Part shown: positions 1-8,276 of the stretch, piece by piece
Layout: each line of letters opens with the position of its first letter
Numbering within the stretch: position 1 is the first letter of the stretch
Source of the DNA: Hyphomicrobiales bacterium
Lineage (GTDB): Bacteria; Pseudomonadota; Alphaproteobacteria; Rhizobiales; Rhizobiaceae
Length of the DNA: 64,000 nucleotides
Direction of reading: 5' to 3'
Assembly (NCBI GenBank): GCA_900468805.1
Contig: UEIF01000016.1
Coordinates: forward strand, 1-64,000
Program-made: the position numbers and the translations under genes
Notes under the pieces: model-generated
Seen by the model: the letters and a program-made list of their open reading frames with translations, nothing else
Told to the model about the DNA's origin: nothing
Database searches by the model: none

Positions 1-14
1 CTGCGATTACCCCA

Positions 15-28
15 TGTGGTTGCCGTCC
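15..28 (+). repeat. Left subterminal inverted repeat of the IS
   Basis: TGTGGTTGCCGTCC matches the reverse complement of 1380-1393 without mismatch. The match stops on both sides at the next base. Confidence 0.85.
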
Positions 29-96
29 TCCCCTCACGGCATCGCAATATGCCAAGATGATGTGGTTGTAGCCCACAGGACGGAGAAGACGGCAAA

Positions 97-1125
97 ATGA
101 AAGACACGATGATCGGGGTGGATCTGGCAAAGAATGTTTTCGTGCTGCACGCAGCAACGATGGCGGGCGAAGTACGGTATCGAAAGAAACTGTCACGAGG
201 ACAGTTTCTCCGCTTCCTATCGGAACAGCCGCCAGCGATTGTGATTATGGAAGCCTGCGGTAGCGCCCATTACTGGACCCGTGAGTTGGTCAAAGTGGGG
301 CACGAGGTCAGGCTGATCGCTCCGCAATATGTCCGCCCTTTCGTGAAGCGCCAGAAGAACGACGCCGCCGATGCTGAAGCAATCGTCATCGCGGCCCGTC
401 AGCCCGAGATGCGTTTCGTTCCGCCCAAAACTGCGGATCAGCAAGCTCGGGCGGTTCTGTTCCGGGCGCGCGAGCGGATTGTCCGCCAGCGAACGGAATT
501 GGTGAACGCTTTGCGTGCTGTTCTCTATGAATATGGCCAGGCCATTCCCCAGGGCATCGCTCATATCCAGCGCATTGAAGCGATCGTTGAGAGGACTGAG
601 ATCGGCCTGCCTGAACTCGTTCGGGAGGAGTGCCGTGATCTTTTGGCTCAGATAGACGAGAAGACAGCCCGGATTAAGGAGAAGGCCAAGAAGCTCGTGG
701 ACCTGTCTCGGCAGAGCGGAATCGCGCATCGACTTCAAACGATGCCTGGCGTGGGTCCGCTGGTCGCACTGGCGGTAGAAGCGTTCGCGCCAGCGATGGA
801 GAATTTCCGGTGCGGCCGAGATTTCGCAGCCTGGCTTGGTCTCGTTCCCCGACAATTTTCGTCGGGCGGAAAGGAACGACTCGGCCGGGTATCGAAGGCC
901 GGACAGGCCGACATTCGCAGACTTCTGATCATCGGTGCGATGACCTGCGTAAGTTGGGCGGGTCGCAAACCGCCGGTGCACGGATCGTGGCTTTCACGGA
1001 TGCTCGCAAAGAAGCCGAAGATGCTGGTGGCTATCGCACTGGCGAACAAAATGGCGCGGAATATATGGGCCATGCTGACGAAGCAGGAAGATTATAGAGA
1101 CCCGGCTCTGGCAATTATGGCGTGA
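97..1125 (+). CDS. IS110/IS1111-type transposase
   Basis: 342 residues, normal for IS110 transposases. The N-terminal RuvC-like DEDD half shows Asp9 (IGVDLAKN), a Glu in IMEACGS near residue 52, and the KNDAADAEA aspartates near 90. The C-terminal transposase_20 half contains the MPGVGPLVAL helix-hairpin-helix and the conserved SSGGKERLGRVSKAG block with candidate catalytic serines. Family knowledge: these enzymes are not DDE transposases. They act as RNA-guided recombinases, using a bridge RNA made from a noncoding end of the element. The ATG at 97 follows a GGA-rich stretch about 10 bases upstream. The reading frame is intact, so the element may still be active. Confidence 0.93.
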   Translation: MKDTMIGVDLAKNVFVLHAATMAGEVRYRKKLSRGQFLRFLSEQPPAIVIMEACGSAHYWTRELVKVGHEVRLIAPQYVRPFVKRQKNDAADAEAIVIAARQPEMRFVPPKTADQQARAVLFRARERIVRQRTELVNALRAVLYEYGQAIPQGIAHIQRIEAIVERTEIGLPELVREECRDLLAQIDEKTARIKEKAKKLVDLSRQSGIAHRLQTMPGVGPLVALAVEAFAPAMENFRCGRDFAAWLGLVPRQFSSGGKERLGRVSKAGQADIRRLLIIGAMTCVSWAGRKPPVHGSWLSRMLAKKPKMLVAIALANKMARNIWAMLTKQEDYRDPALAIMA

Positions 1126-1379
1126 CACGGAACCGCTACGGATAACCAGGACCGGCTAGGAGGTGTGAGAAGTCGATGACCCGAATGGGGGCATGATCGA
1201 AACGATCTGGATCGGGAAAACCAGTACTGCTCTTGGAGCCACGAGCTCGGGAACAAGATTTGGACCGGATCCGCAGATCACCATACCGGCCAGCGGCCTC
1301 TGAAAGTGCCGCAAAGAAAGGCCTGACAGAAGACCGCACTCGATCACACCTCAAGAAGGTCAGAAACTACTTGCGCAAC
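1126..1379 (+). ncRNA. Candidate bridge-RNA region of the IS right end
   Basis: This 254-base stretch between the transposase stop and the right inverted repeat has no convincing protein. It can form local hairpins, for example GATCG-AAA-CGATC at 1195-1207. In IS1111-group elements the target- and donor-recognising bridge RNA is reported to come from the right end, which makes this the expected location. The RNA boundaries and guide loops cannot be fixed by eye. The call rests on element class and position. Confidence 0.4.
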
Positions 1380-1393
1380 GGACGGCAACCACA
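1380..1393 (-). repeat. Right subterminal inverted repeat of the IS
   Basis: GGACGGCAACCACA is the exact reverse complement of 15-28. It marks the right end of the element about 255 bases after the transposase stop codon. Confidence 0.85.
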
Positions 1394-1399
1394 GAAGAG

Positions 1400-2071
1400 T
1401 AGTTCGAAAAACCACACGCTGTGCTGGTCGATCCATTGCAAGAGCAGATCCTTCTTTCGCCCGGAAAGTCCCATTGCGTCTCGAGCCGCCTGATCCTTGG
1501 AAAGCCAGTCCCGCCAACACCCAAGGACGACCCTTTCAAAGGGACCGGAAAACTCTTGCACAGGTCTTCGGACAGTTCCGGTGGAATAACGCCATCCTCC
1601 GACGCCCCGAAAGTAGAGCGTAGGAAGAGAAAGGGATGGCGTCTCCCCGATACGGTCTTCGAGCCAGACGCTTTGCGGATCGGGCTCGGCTTCGTCTCGG
1701 CGGTGACGTCGGCGCAGGTAAGGCGAAGTCTGTCGTCATCCAGCGCCGCGGCGCGGTCATAGCGCCCCCATTGAGCTGCGTGATCCCGGATACCACTGAT
1801 ACAGCCTACCAACGGCGTTCGGTATCTAATCCCACCGCATCATCATCATCTGAACGGTTCGCCAATTCGGGGTTCAAAAAAAGACCCCTGCCGGGCACAG
1901 TAACCTCTTTGAGCGTGACGCGGGGGCTAAATGAACTCGCGAGCAAAGGTGACCGGCGCCACTAGTATGGGCAAAAAGAAGCCTGCCGAAGCGGGCTAAG
2001 TGGGAAGTTGGGTCGAGCCATCCGACGTTGACTGGAGGTTCAAAATGACGCCTCGAAGCAATATACTTCCC
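1400..2071. other. Stretch without a recognisable gene, right of the IS
   Basis: Several overlapping open frames exist on both strands, but none has a convincing start, ribosome site or recognisable domain. On the minus strand, protein-like pieces switch frame near 1560, and one runs across the IS boundary. This is what a frameshifted gene cut by the IS would look like, but I cannot name the family. Confidence 0.4.
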
Positions 2072-2891
2072 GGCGATCAAAAGGTTCCCGGGTTCCATTA
2101 GATCGTCCGCATCCATTTCGAAAACGGTCAACCAAAGGCGATCGAGCCATTTCTAACGGGTTTTCTGACCGACGGCGGCAAGACGCATTTTTGCTCGGCC
2201 GGTCGGCCTTGCGGTAGCCAAGGACGGCTCCCTTCTAATGGCGGACGATGCAAACGGCGTGATCTACCGGATCGCCTATGAGGGCAACGCCCCAAAGTCG
2301 ACTGCGGCTAGAGCCGCTCCGGCCGCCGTCATGGACGAACAGGCAGCTAAGGCGCAGGGTGTTTCACTCGCCAAGGATGGGCCCGAGACCAAGTCGAATG
2401 CAACGCTCGTTGTAACTTCGGCATCTTTCAAACCTGAAGGGACCATCCCGCAAAAACACAGCGAGTATGCTGACGGCGTGTCTCCGGCCCTGAAGTAGAA
2501 GGCAGTAAAGGATGCCGCTTCCTACGCCATTGTCATGGAAGATCCCGACTCTGACCCGATCAAGCCATTCGTCCATTGGATCGCCTGGAATATCCCTGCA
2601 ACCGTGACGGAATTGCCCGAGGGACTTCAGGAGCAACTTCGCCTACTTGAGCCGGAAGGCGTGCTTCAGGGGAGAAATAGTTCCGGCTCTCATGGCTACT
2701 TTGGCCCTACGCCCCCGGTCGGTGATCCGGCTCACCATTACCATTTCCAAATGATGGCGCTGGACTCGGTACTCGATATTCCTCTGACATCCGACCGCGA
2801 TGCCTTCCTTGCCGCAGCGTCGGGGCATGTGATCGGCAAAGGGGAGGTGGTGGGACTTTACGACCAAAAGATCCAACCTCCGAAGCAGTAG
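2072..2891 (+). pseudogene. Remnant of a sorbosone-dehydrogenase-like / YbhB fusion gene
   Basis: The first part encodes the tail of a PQQ-type sugar (sorbosone) dehydrogenase beta-propeller (VRIHFENGQP, then GLAVAKDGSLLMADDANGVIYRI). The second part is a YbhB/YbcL (Raf-kinase-inhibitor-like, PEBP) domain with the family motifs MEDPDSD, HWIAWNIP, GYFGPTPP and HHYHF. Three lesions are visible. An in-frame stop precedes IVRIHF. A one-base insertion in the T-run at 2188-2192 shifts the propeller frame. An amber TAG at 2496-2498 sits where the family has Trp (SPALKW). From 2238 to 2891 the frame is otherwise continuous. The N-terminal bulk of the dehydrogenase is missing. A YbhB piece restarting at the ATG at 2535 would lack its first strands. 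Confidence 0.75.
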
Positions 2892-3029
2892 AAGTCTTCC
2901 GGCCTGCAACATAAACAACGGTCATTGGCTTCGTTGGAATAAAATTGTTCCGACGAGGGTAGGAAAACCAGTCCCGCTGCCGATAGCCAGCACGATCGGG
3001 CAGCCTTCTCCAATCCGGTAGTCGTGCCG

Positions 3030-3527
3030 TCACTTTGAGGTCAAGCCCTGCACGCGGGTCAGGTGCATGCGCAGATCCGGCAGGATCTTTACTGCTGTAT
3101 TCTTTAGCTGTCCGTCCGGCCCCTCTTTGGAATAATTGGTGAACAACTCCACGGCTTGCTGATGGGCTGTCACTTGCGTCGACAGGTAAGCCTGATCCAG
3201 ATTTGCCTCGTCGCTCCGTTGCAGGGCTATGAGCTTCTGGCTGTACTCGGCGTCGAGTGTCACAGGCGCCTCGATGCCGTCCTGCTTCGCAGCGTCGGCC
3301 AGTAGTGGTCCGGCCTTCTCGTGATCCTTTAGCATATCCTCAGCGAACTGCTTTGCATCGCTCGCTTTTCCTTTCGCCACTTCGATTTTAGCGCCTTCGA
3401 TCTCAAAAAGGTTCGACATCGCGGCCTTCTTTGCGAAATCGATTGCATGCAGTTTTGTGGGGTCGTCGGCGCCCAAAACAGAAAAAGCGCTCAGTAGAAG
3501 TAAGGCGACGGTGAACGGGGTTCTCAT
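3030..3527 (-). CDS. DUF4142 exported protein
   Basis: 165 residues with a clear signal peptide (residues 1-19, cut near VLGA/DD). The rest is a DUF4142 ferritin-like four-helix domain: AIDFAKKAAMSNLFEIEGAKI, FAEDMLKDHEKAGPLL and a C-terminal LPDLRMHLTRVQGL helix. Members are periplasmic proteins of unknown biochemical role, often stress-associated in rhizobia. The ATG at 3527 is the natural start because the signal peptide begins there. It stands alone, divergent from the small membrane protein at 3687. Confidence 0.85.
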   Translation of the reverse strand: MRTPFTVALLLLSAFSVLGADDPTKLHAIDFAKKAAMSNLFEIEGAKIEVAKGKASDAKQFAEDMLKDHEKAGPLLADAAKQDGIEAPVTLDAEYSQKLIALQRSDEANLDQAYLSTQVTAHQQAVELFTNYSKEGPDGQLKNTAVKILPDLRMHLTRVQGLTSK

Positions 3528-3686
3528 GGGTCTCTCTCACTCGCTGTGATTTCACCCTCGAACCTGCAGAGAGATCGGATGTTCCGGCATTCGAAACGTA
3601 AATTGAGGAGAGAAGGATGTTTGAGCAATCACGGGAACATGTGGCGGATCCGAAGGTTTGAAAGGCACCCAAGAATAGGAGATGAC

Positions 3687-4052
3687 ATGGTGACGAAATA
3701 TAATGGCAGACCCGGGCCGGAGCAGGTAACGGAGACCGCAGCCGAAGCGAGGCAGGGCGGTCGCGGCCGCCCCGTTCTGTTCGTGCTGGTAAGTGCGCTA
3801 GTCCTCACGATGGTCGCCTGGAGCGTATCGGAATTCTGGGGCGAAAGCATCGACAAGGATCGTCAGTCGACCGCTTCGACCAAGCCAGATCCGATCAACG
3901 CGCAGCCGAAGGGCGAGGGCACCTTTGACGACAATCCCGCCGACGGAACCAGTCGGCCTCCGGAAGCGACTGATCGCAGTCCTTCGCCCAGCGGAAATGG
4001 TGGCGGCCCGACCCAGGTGACAACGCCAAGCGGTACCGAAAAGGTTCAGTGA
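3687..4052 (+). CDS. Small single-pass membrane protein, Pro/Gly-rich tail
   Basis: 121 residues. I start it at the ATG at 3687, preceded by AGGAG, rather than at the longer upstream frame. Residues about 1-27 are polar and cytoplasmic. One transmembrane helix follows (VLFVLVSALVLTMVAWSV). A long low-complexity region then probably faces the periplasm, rich in Asp, Pro, Ser, Thr and Gly. No known domain was recognised. The next gene at 4110 also encodes a short protein with one membrane helix, at the opposite end, so the two may belong together. Confidence 0.6.
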   Translation: MVTKYNGRPGPEQVTETAAEARQGGRGRPVLFVLVSALVLTMVAWSVSEFWGESIDKDRQSTASTKPDPINAQPKGEGTFDDNPADGTSRPPEATDRSPSPSGNGGGPTQVTTPSGTEKVQ

Positions 4053-4109
4053 TGACATACAGCGACGGCCCTTCTCGGTGGCCCGTTTCTCTCATGTCGG
4101 GAGTTTGAT

Positions 4110-4451
4110 TTGAGCAATCCTAGAGATCCGACGGGGGCACAAGTCCGCGGCCAAGCACAATCGGGTAAAACAGGAGATGTCAGGCCCGGTTTTGATCCTG
4201 CTGCCGCGCCGATGGAAACCGATGCAGAAGCGGGAGGCGAACCCATTACCAACGAACAGGCTCGCATCGCCCTGGACGACCACAAGCATTTGAAGCCTGA
4301 CAGGCAAAAAAACTTCGACGTTGCGATGCGCGAGCCCGTTTCAGCCAAGACGACATCTCAAACAGGACGTCACCCTTGGGCAAAAATTATAATTCCCGTG
4401 CTCGTTGCTGCCGCTGTAGGCATGGCAGTTTTGAGCTGGTGGCACGGTTAA
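4110..4451 (+). CDS. Small tail-anchored membrane protein
   Basis: 113 residues from a TTG start, with a GGGAG sequence 7 bases upstream. There is no ATG in frame nearby. The first 85 residues are polar and look disordered. The last 25 form one hydrophobic helix (IIIPVLVAAAVGMAVLSWW) followed by HG, a tail-anchor arrangement. No family recognised. Its 3' end overlaps the convergent DUF982-like frame by 65 bases, so one of the two ends may be wrong. Confidence 0.5.
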   Translation: MSNPRDPTGAQVRGQAQSGKTGDVRPGFDPAAAPMETDAEAGGEPITNEQARIALDDHKHLKPDRQKNFDVAMREPVSAKTTSQTGRHPWAKIIIPVLVAAAVGMAVLSWWHG

Positions 4452-4635
4452 ACGATAAGTTCGGCAGCTTATCGCCTTCGCTCTGCAAGGCGATAGCGTC
4501 AATGCAGCGTCTTACCGCCCATATATAAATAGGCGAAGCTTTCTCCGGCCAACGGTCGCTCAAAAGCATACCCATCAGGTCTTCGACGGTTGCAGCAAAG
4601 TGCTGGGGACTAAGGTCGGTCACCTGAACACTCAC
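4387..4635 (-). CDS. DUF982-like small protein, possibly 3'-damaged
   Basis: 82 residues from a GTG start. Residues 10-60 resemble the rhizobial DUF982 domain: a variable first strand, then a helix ending at LLSDRWPEKASPIYIWAVRRCIDAI, matching the family's WP...Y..A...C.DA pattern. The expected conserved end (AR.AF..AA.EA) is absent. It is replaced by an unrelated Ser/Arg-rich tail overlapping the 3' end of the gene on the other strand. This suggests a frameshift after about residue 62. DUF982 has no assigned function. Confidence 0.42.
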   Translation of the reverse strand: MSVQVTDLSPQHFAATVEDLMGMLLSDRWPEKASPIYIWAVRRCIDAIALQSEGDKLPNLSFNRATSSKLPCLQRQQRAREL

Positions 4636-4673
4636 GGGCGTAATCCCCGTGCAAAACGCTCAGGGGATTAAAG

Positions 4674-4886
4674 TTATCGCCTATGAAGGACTTTTAGCTT
4701 GTCATGATCTTCTTCAGCCCTGCGCGATGCCTCGTGCGGGGTTTCTTCCCATCCTCTCTGCGGCATGAGTCGATCGCGCACCCACCTCTTGAAGCCGCCA
4801 CCCCACTTCCATACCCCCAATCTGTTGTGCGTTGTGGTGTCTAAGCGGATGCGGCCTACGACGGTGCGGCTGCTGCCATCCGGCAT
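4674..4886 (-). CDS. Small basic hypothetical protein
   Basis: 70 residues from the ATG at 4886. The composition looks protein-like rather than antisense: a Trp/Gly segment (GVWKWGGGFKRW) is followed by a charged helix rich in Glu, Arg and Lys. No family recognised. It lies just downstream of the autotransporter on the same strand, but with no obvious ribosome site. The coding potential extends a few codons upstream of this ATG, so the start is uncertain. Confidence 0.35.
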   Translation of the reverse strand: MPDGSSRTVVGRIRLDTTTHNRLGVWKWGGGFKRWVRDRLMPQRGWEETPHEASRRAEEDHDKLKVLHRR

Positions 4887-4944
4887 TGGCTGAAGATTAA
4901 TTGAGCAGCCACCCGGGACGTGGCGATGAAAGCCGCGGGGATTT

Positions 4945-7900
4945 CTAGAAGCCGAGGCTGAGGCCCGTCTTGATTGAATGGCTGTCCGGGCCAGAGGAAA
5001 AGCTGCCGTCATAGGACAGATCGGCCGATAAGGAGGAGGTGAGCTGAACGCGTGCGCCGAGCTTGACGAAGGCGGAATCGCGGGCGGAACTGACGCCCAT
5101 GACACTGAAATCCTGGCTGCCGTCAAAGGCGAGAACAGCACTGGAAGAGCGCTCGCCGAACAGATGGCGCCAGCCGACCTCCCCGAACAATCTCGTTTTC
5201 TCGTCGGGAAGCCCCTGATCGAAGCGCGTACCCACAGTCAGGAATGTATTGAGAATGCTATCAGCCTGGCCATGCAATGCGGCCACGCCGCCATCTTCCT
5301 CGAATGATGGCGTATTCTGGTAGACGAGGGTGCCGTTGACGTAGGGTTCGACGTCGAGGCCGCCGAAAGTGAGGCGCCGGGCAGCCTCGACGAAAGCCTG
5401 TGACGTCGTCGTATCGTAGTCGACTGTAAGCGTTTCCGAAAGCGATGTGAATTCGACCTTTCGCCTGGTTGCGATATCGTGTCCGCTCCAGAGGCCACCG
5501 AAGCGGAAGGAGGTGTCCTCCAGTCGCAAAGCACCATAGGCGCCGAAATGCACGCTGTTGATCGTGGCGCTGGAAGGGGTCTGGTCGAGATTGGCGGAGG
5601 CGTTGCTGTAACCCGCCATGAGGCCGGCCGTCCCCTCGTCGGTACGGATGAGGTCTGCGCCCATGATCAGTCCGCCGCCGGACCCGTTAAAACCGCTTGC
5701 ATCGTCGTTTGTAGCGTAATGGGAGCGGCCACCATAGGCAACCGACCAGAACGGGCCGCTTCTCTCGTCGAAGAGGTGGGACAGTGCGGCACCGCTGTAG
5801 CGGCTGCTCTCATCGACGAGGCTGCGCTGGAGCGAGGCATGGATTTCTCCCGAGAGCGACCGCAACGCTACCTCGCGCTCATCGTCGGTGACGTAGAGTA
5901 ACGCATCGGACAGGGCGCCGGGACCGATCGTGTCGATCGCGCCGCCAACCCCGGTCTCATTCGTCGTGCCGTCGGGTAAGGAGAAGGGTATCTTAGTAAG
6001 GGTAAGATAGACGTTGCTGGGATCGTAGCTCAGCGACGATGTAAGGAAGGCGAAGTTGTCGGTGACTGAGCCGAAAGCGCCCGAGACACCGCCGGCGGCG
6101 GTTGCGATCGTATAGGTCAGCGGAGAACTATACGTGTCGCCGGTATCGATGCCATTTTCCGGCCTCACGGCCACGCCTGCAGTCGGAGCGATGGTGAGGA
6201 TGCCGCCGACATTGATCAGGTCGGAGCGTCCGGCGCCGTCGACTTCGACGGCGTAGGTCGAGCCAGAGTGAAAATCGGCGTTGCCCCCCACCGTCAATGT
6301 GCCAATGGAATTCCCAGGTGCGACCGTGCCGCCGCTTGAGGCGCTGAACGAGGCAACCGTGCCGTTGCCGCCGAGAAAGGCTCCGTCATGGATCGTTACC
6401 TGAGAGAGGAGGCTACCGTTAACCGACAACGTGCCCTCCACGACGTCGGTCGCTCCAGTGTAGGTGCCGTCTCCCGTCCAGGTGAGCTTGCCGCTGCCCC
6501 GCTTTTCAAAACTCCCTGTGCCGGAGATGTCGCCGGAGAAAGCGCCATTGAAATCCTGGTCGAAGATCAGCGTGGCGTTGTCGACGATGTCGCCAGTGAT
6601 GCTGCTGCTGGAGACGGAAAGCGTGCCAGACGAAACGGTGGTGGTACCGAGATAGCTGTTTGTTCCAGTCAATTTTAGTGCGCCGCTTCCCGACTTCACC
6701 AACCTGCCCATGCCGATGATGTCGCCCGAGAACTCGCCGTCGAAAGCCTGGTCGAAATGAAGCACGCCGGAATAATTCGCGATTTCGCCCTGTATGCTGT
6801 TGGTATCCCCTAGGAGCGTTCCTGCCAGGATCGTCGTGCCGCCGAAATAGGTATTGGCGCCGCTCAAGGTGAGCGTGCCGGTACCGTCCTTGACGAGCGA
6901 ACCGCCGCCGCCAATACGCCCCGAGAAGCTGGATGCGGCGTTGCCGACGACCGATAGGGCTTCGCCGAAGCGCAGGTTGATGGAACCACTACCGGCCAGT
7001 TTTCCGATGCTCGTGCCTTCCAGCATCCCGTAGGAGCCGTCGATAGCAAGGGTCGTAGCGCTGTTGAAGGCCGAAGCGTTGCTGGTGAAAAGCGAGGCTC
7101 CGGCTGCGATGGCAACGTCGCCGCTCAGAATGCCCGACATGTTGTTGCTGCCGACGAAGGTGATTCCGTGGCCGGCCTGAATCTGACCTCCATAATTCGA
7201 ATTGGCGACCGTCACGTTGCCTGCCGTACCGATCAGACCAGCTCCCGATAGGTTGTGAAGTGTCGCGTCGTTTAAGCCAAGATCCATCGTGCCGTCGACG
7301 CCGATCGAGCCGATGAGCGAGAGATCGGCGGCAATGTCACTATCAGTCGCATCAAGGGCGATCGGGCCTCCGACATAAAGGGAATTGACGTCGATCAAAC
7401 GGCCGCGCAGGGCAGCCGTGCCGCTGGTCGGGACGCCCATCAAAGATATTTGCCTGAAACTGAGAGCCCCCACATTCTGAAAGGTACCGTCAAAGACGCC
7501 GCCAAAGACATTGACGTCGGCGCCGTTGGCCACAAACGTCCCGTCGCCGTGGAGATTGACGAGGCTCGCGGCGCGGGACGTGCCTCCCATTTCCAGAGTC
7601 GCCCCATTGAAAATGCCGACTTCATGGTAATCGAGGAACAGGCTTGCATTGGCGACGACAATACCGCCGTTGATATTATACTTTGTGGGGTCAGAGGAGC
7701 CGTATATCAGGACGTGGTCGATGATGATCTTCCCCGTATCTGTCGCTGTTCCCAGATTGAGTGTGGAGCCGTTGAGCAACTGCCTGAAATTCACATGAAT
7801 GGTCGATGTCGGCGTAACTGAGAGGGTGCCGGTATCACCGGCCCCGACGATGAGCTCGCCCTGCAAGGTATCTTCGACGTCCACGGTGCCGTATCTGAGG

Positions 7901-8058
7901 TGACCGCCGTCGAGCCAAGTGTAGCCGCTCAGCTCATTGCCGTTGTAGATTGTCTTGTTGTCGGCGACGACCTCGTCGGCGTTTGCGCTCGACGTGGCAA
8001 GCGCAGAGACGCCCGCGACGAGCAGGCAAACATAGGTGCGGCGCGTGATGAGCTTCAT
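4945..8058 (-). CDS. Type V (classical) autotransporter adhesin-like protein
   Basis: 1037 residues from the ATG at 8058. The upstream in-frame extension to 8208 lacks a signal peptide and is rejected. Residues 1-27 are a Sec signal peptide (cut near ANA/DE). The passenger is a beta-helix with at least three autotransporter-associated repeats near residues 420-600, each ending GSGxL.LTGxNxYxGxTxVxxGTL. A linker with GNSIGTLTVGGNADF follows. The last ~280 residues form the outer-membrane beta-barrel and end in the typical terminal Phe (LSLGF). The protein should be exposed on or released from the outer membrane, with attachment to roots or other cells a plausible role. A divergent regulator gene lies 219 bases upstream. 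Confidence 0.9.
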   Translation of the reverse strand: MKLITRRTYVCLLVAGVSALATSSANADEVVADNKTIYNGNELSGYTWLDGGHLRYGTVDVEDTLQGELIVGAGDTGTLSVTPTSTIHVNFRQLLNGSTLNLGTATDTGKIIIDHVLIYGSSDPTKYNINGGIVVANASLFLDYHEVGIFNGATLEMGGTSRAASLVNLHGDGTFVANGADVNVFGGVFDGTFQNVGALSFRQISLMGVPTSGTAALRGRLIDVNSLYVGGPIALDATDSDIAADLSLIGSIGVDGTMDLGLNDATLHNLSGAGLIGTAGNVTVANSNYGGQIQAGHGITFVGSNNMSGILSGDVAIAAGASLFTSNASAFNSATTLAIDGSYGMLEGTSIGKLAGSGSINLRFGEALSVVGNAASSFSGRIGGGGSLVKDGTGTLTLSGANTYFGGTTILAGTLLGDTNSIQGEIANYSGVLHFDQAFDGEFSGDIIGMGRLVKSGSGALKLTGTNSYLGTTTVSSGTLSVSSSSITGDIVDNATLIFDQDFNGAFSGDISGTGSFEKRGSGKLTWTGDGTYTGATDVVEGTLSVNGSLLSQVTIHDGAFLGGNGTVASFSASSGGTVAPGNSIGTLTVGGNADFHSGSTYAVEVDGAGRSDLINVGGILTIAPTAGVAVRPENGIDTGDTYSSPLTYTIATAAGGVSGAFGSVTDNFAFLTSSLSYDPSNVYLTLTKIPFSLPDGTTNETGVGGAIDTIGPGALSDALLYVTDDEREVALRSLSGEIHASLQRSLVDESSRYSGAALSHLFDERSGPFWSVAYGGRSHYATNDDASGFNGSGGGLIMGADLIRTDEGTAGLMAGYSNASANLDQTPSSATINSVHFGAYGALRLEDTSFRFGGLWSGHDIATRRKVEFTSLSETLTVDYDTTTSQAFVEAARRLTFGGLDVEPYVNGTLVYQNTPSFEEDGGVAALHGQADSILNTFLTVGTRFDQGLPDEKTRLFGEVGWRHLFGERSSSAVLAFDGSQDFSVMGVSSARDSAFVKLGARVQLTSSLSADLSYDGSFSSGPDSHSIKTGLSLGF

Positions 8059-8276
8059 TGGTTTCCGGGATAAGGGCTGGAGCGACTTGTCCGGTGGACC
8101 GTAGCGTCGGAAACCGCCGTGCACATTCGCAAAAGTTGCATGTTTCGCCGGTTCTTGACCGGACACCACAGGCGCCATCGCACTGAAGTAAGGTATCTTC
8201 CGATGCAAAACCGGTTCCGGTTCGCGATGCTATACGCTAGATGATACTCCGCTAACATCGTGGGTCGACGAGCGGG

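Larger units (their letters stand above)
15..1393 (+). mobile_element. IS110-family (IS1111-group) insertion sequence
   Basis: The element holds one transposase gene and is bracketed by a perfect 14-bp inverted repeat (TGTGGTTGCCGTCC at 15-28 and its reverse complement at 1380-1393). Subterminal inverted repeats set slightly inside the true ends are the hallmark of the IS1111 group of the IS110 family, so the real tips probably lie a few bases outside these coordinates. I could not fix them because the left flank is only 14 bases. No target duplication is visible, as expected for this family. About 250 noncoding bases follow the transposase, which fits an element whose guide RNA lies in the right end. 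Confidence 0.85.

Noticed and set aside
1360..1812. 150-residue minus-strand gene right of the IS
   Set aside because: Its plausible pieces lie in different frames and one enters the IS. There is no recognisable family or ribosome site.
8059..8208. 50-residue N-terminal extension of the autotransporter
   Set aside because: The signal peptide begins at the ATG at 8058. An extension would bury it.
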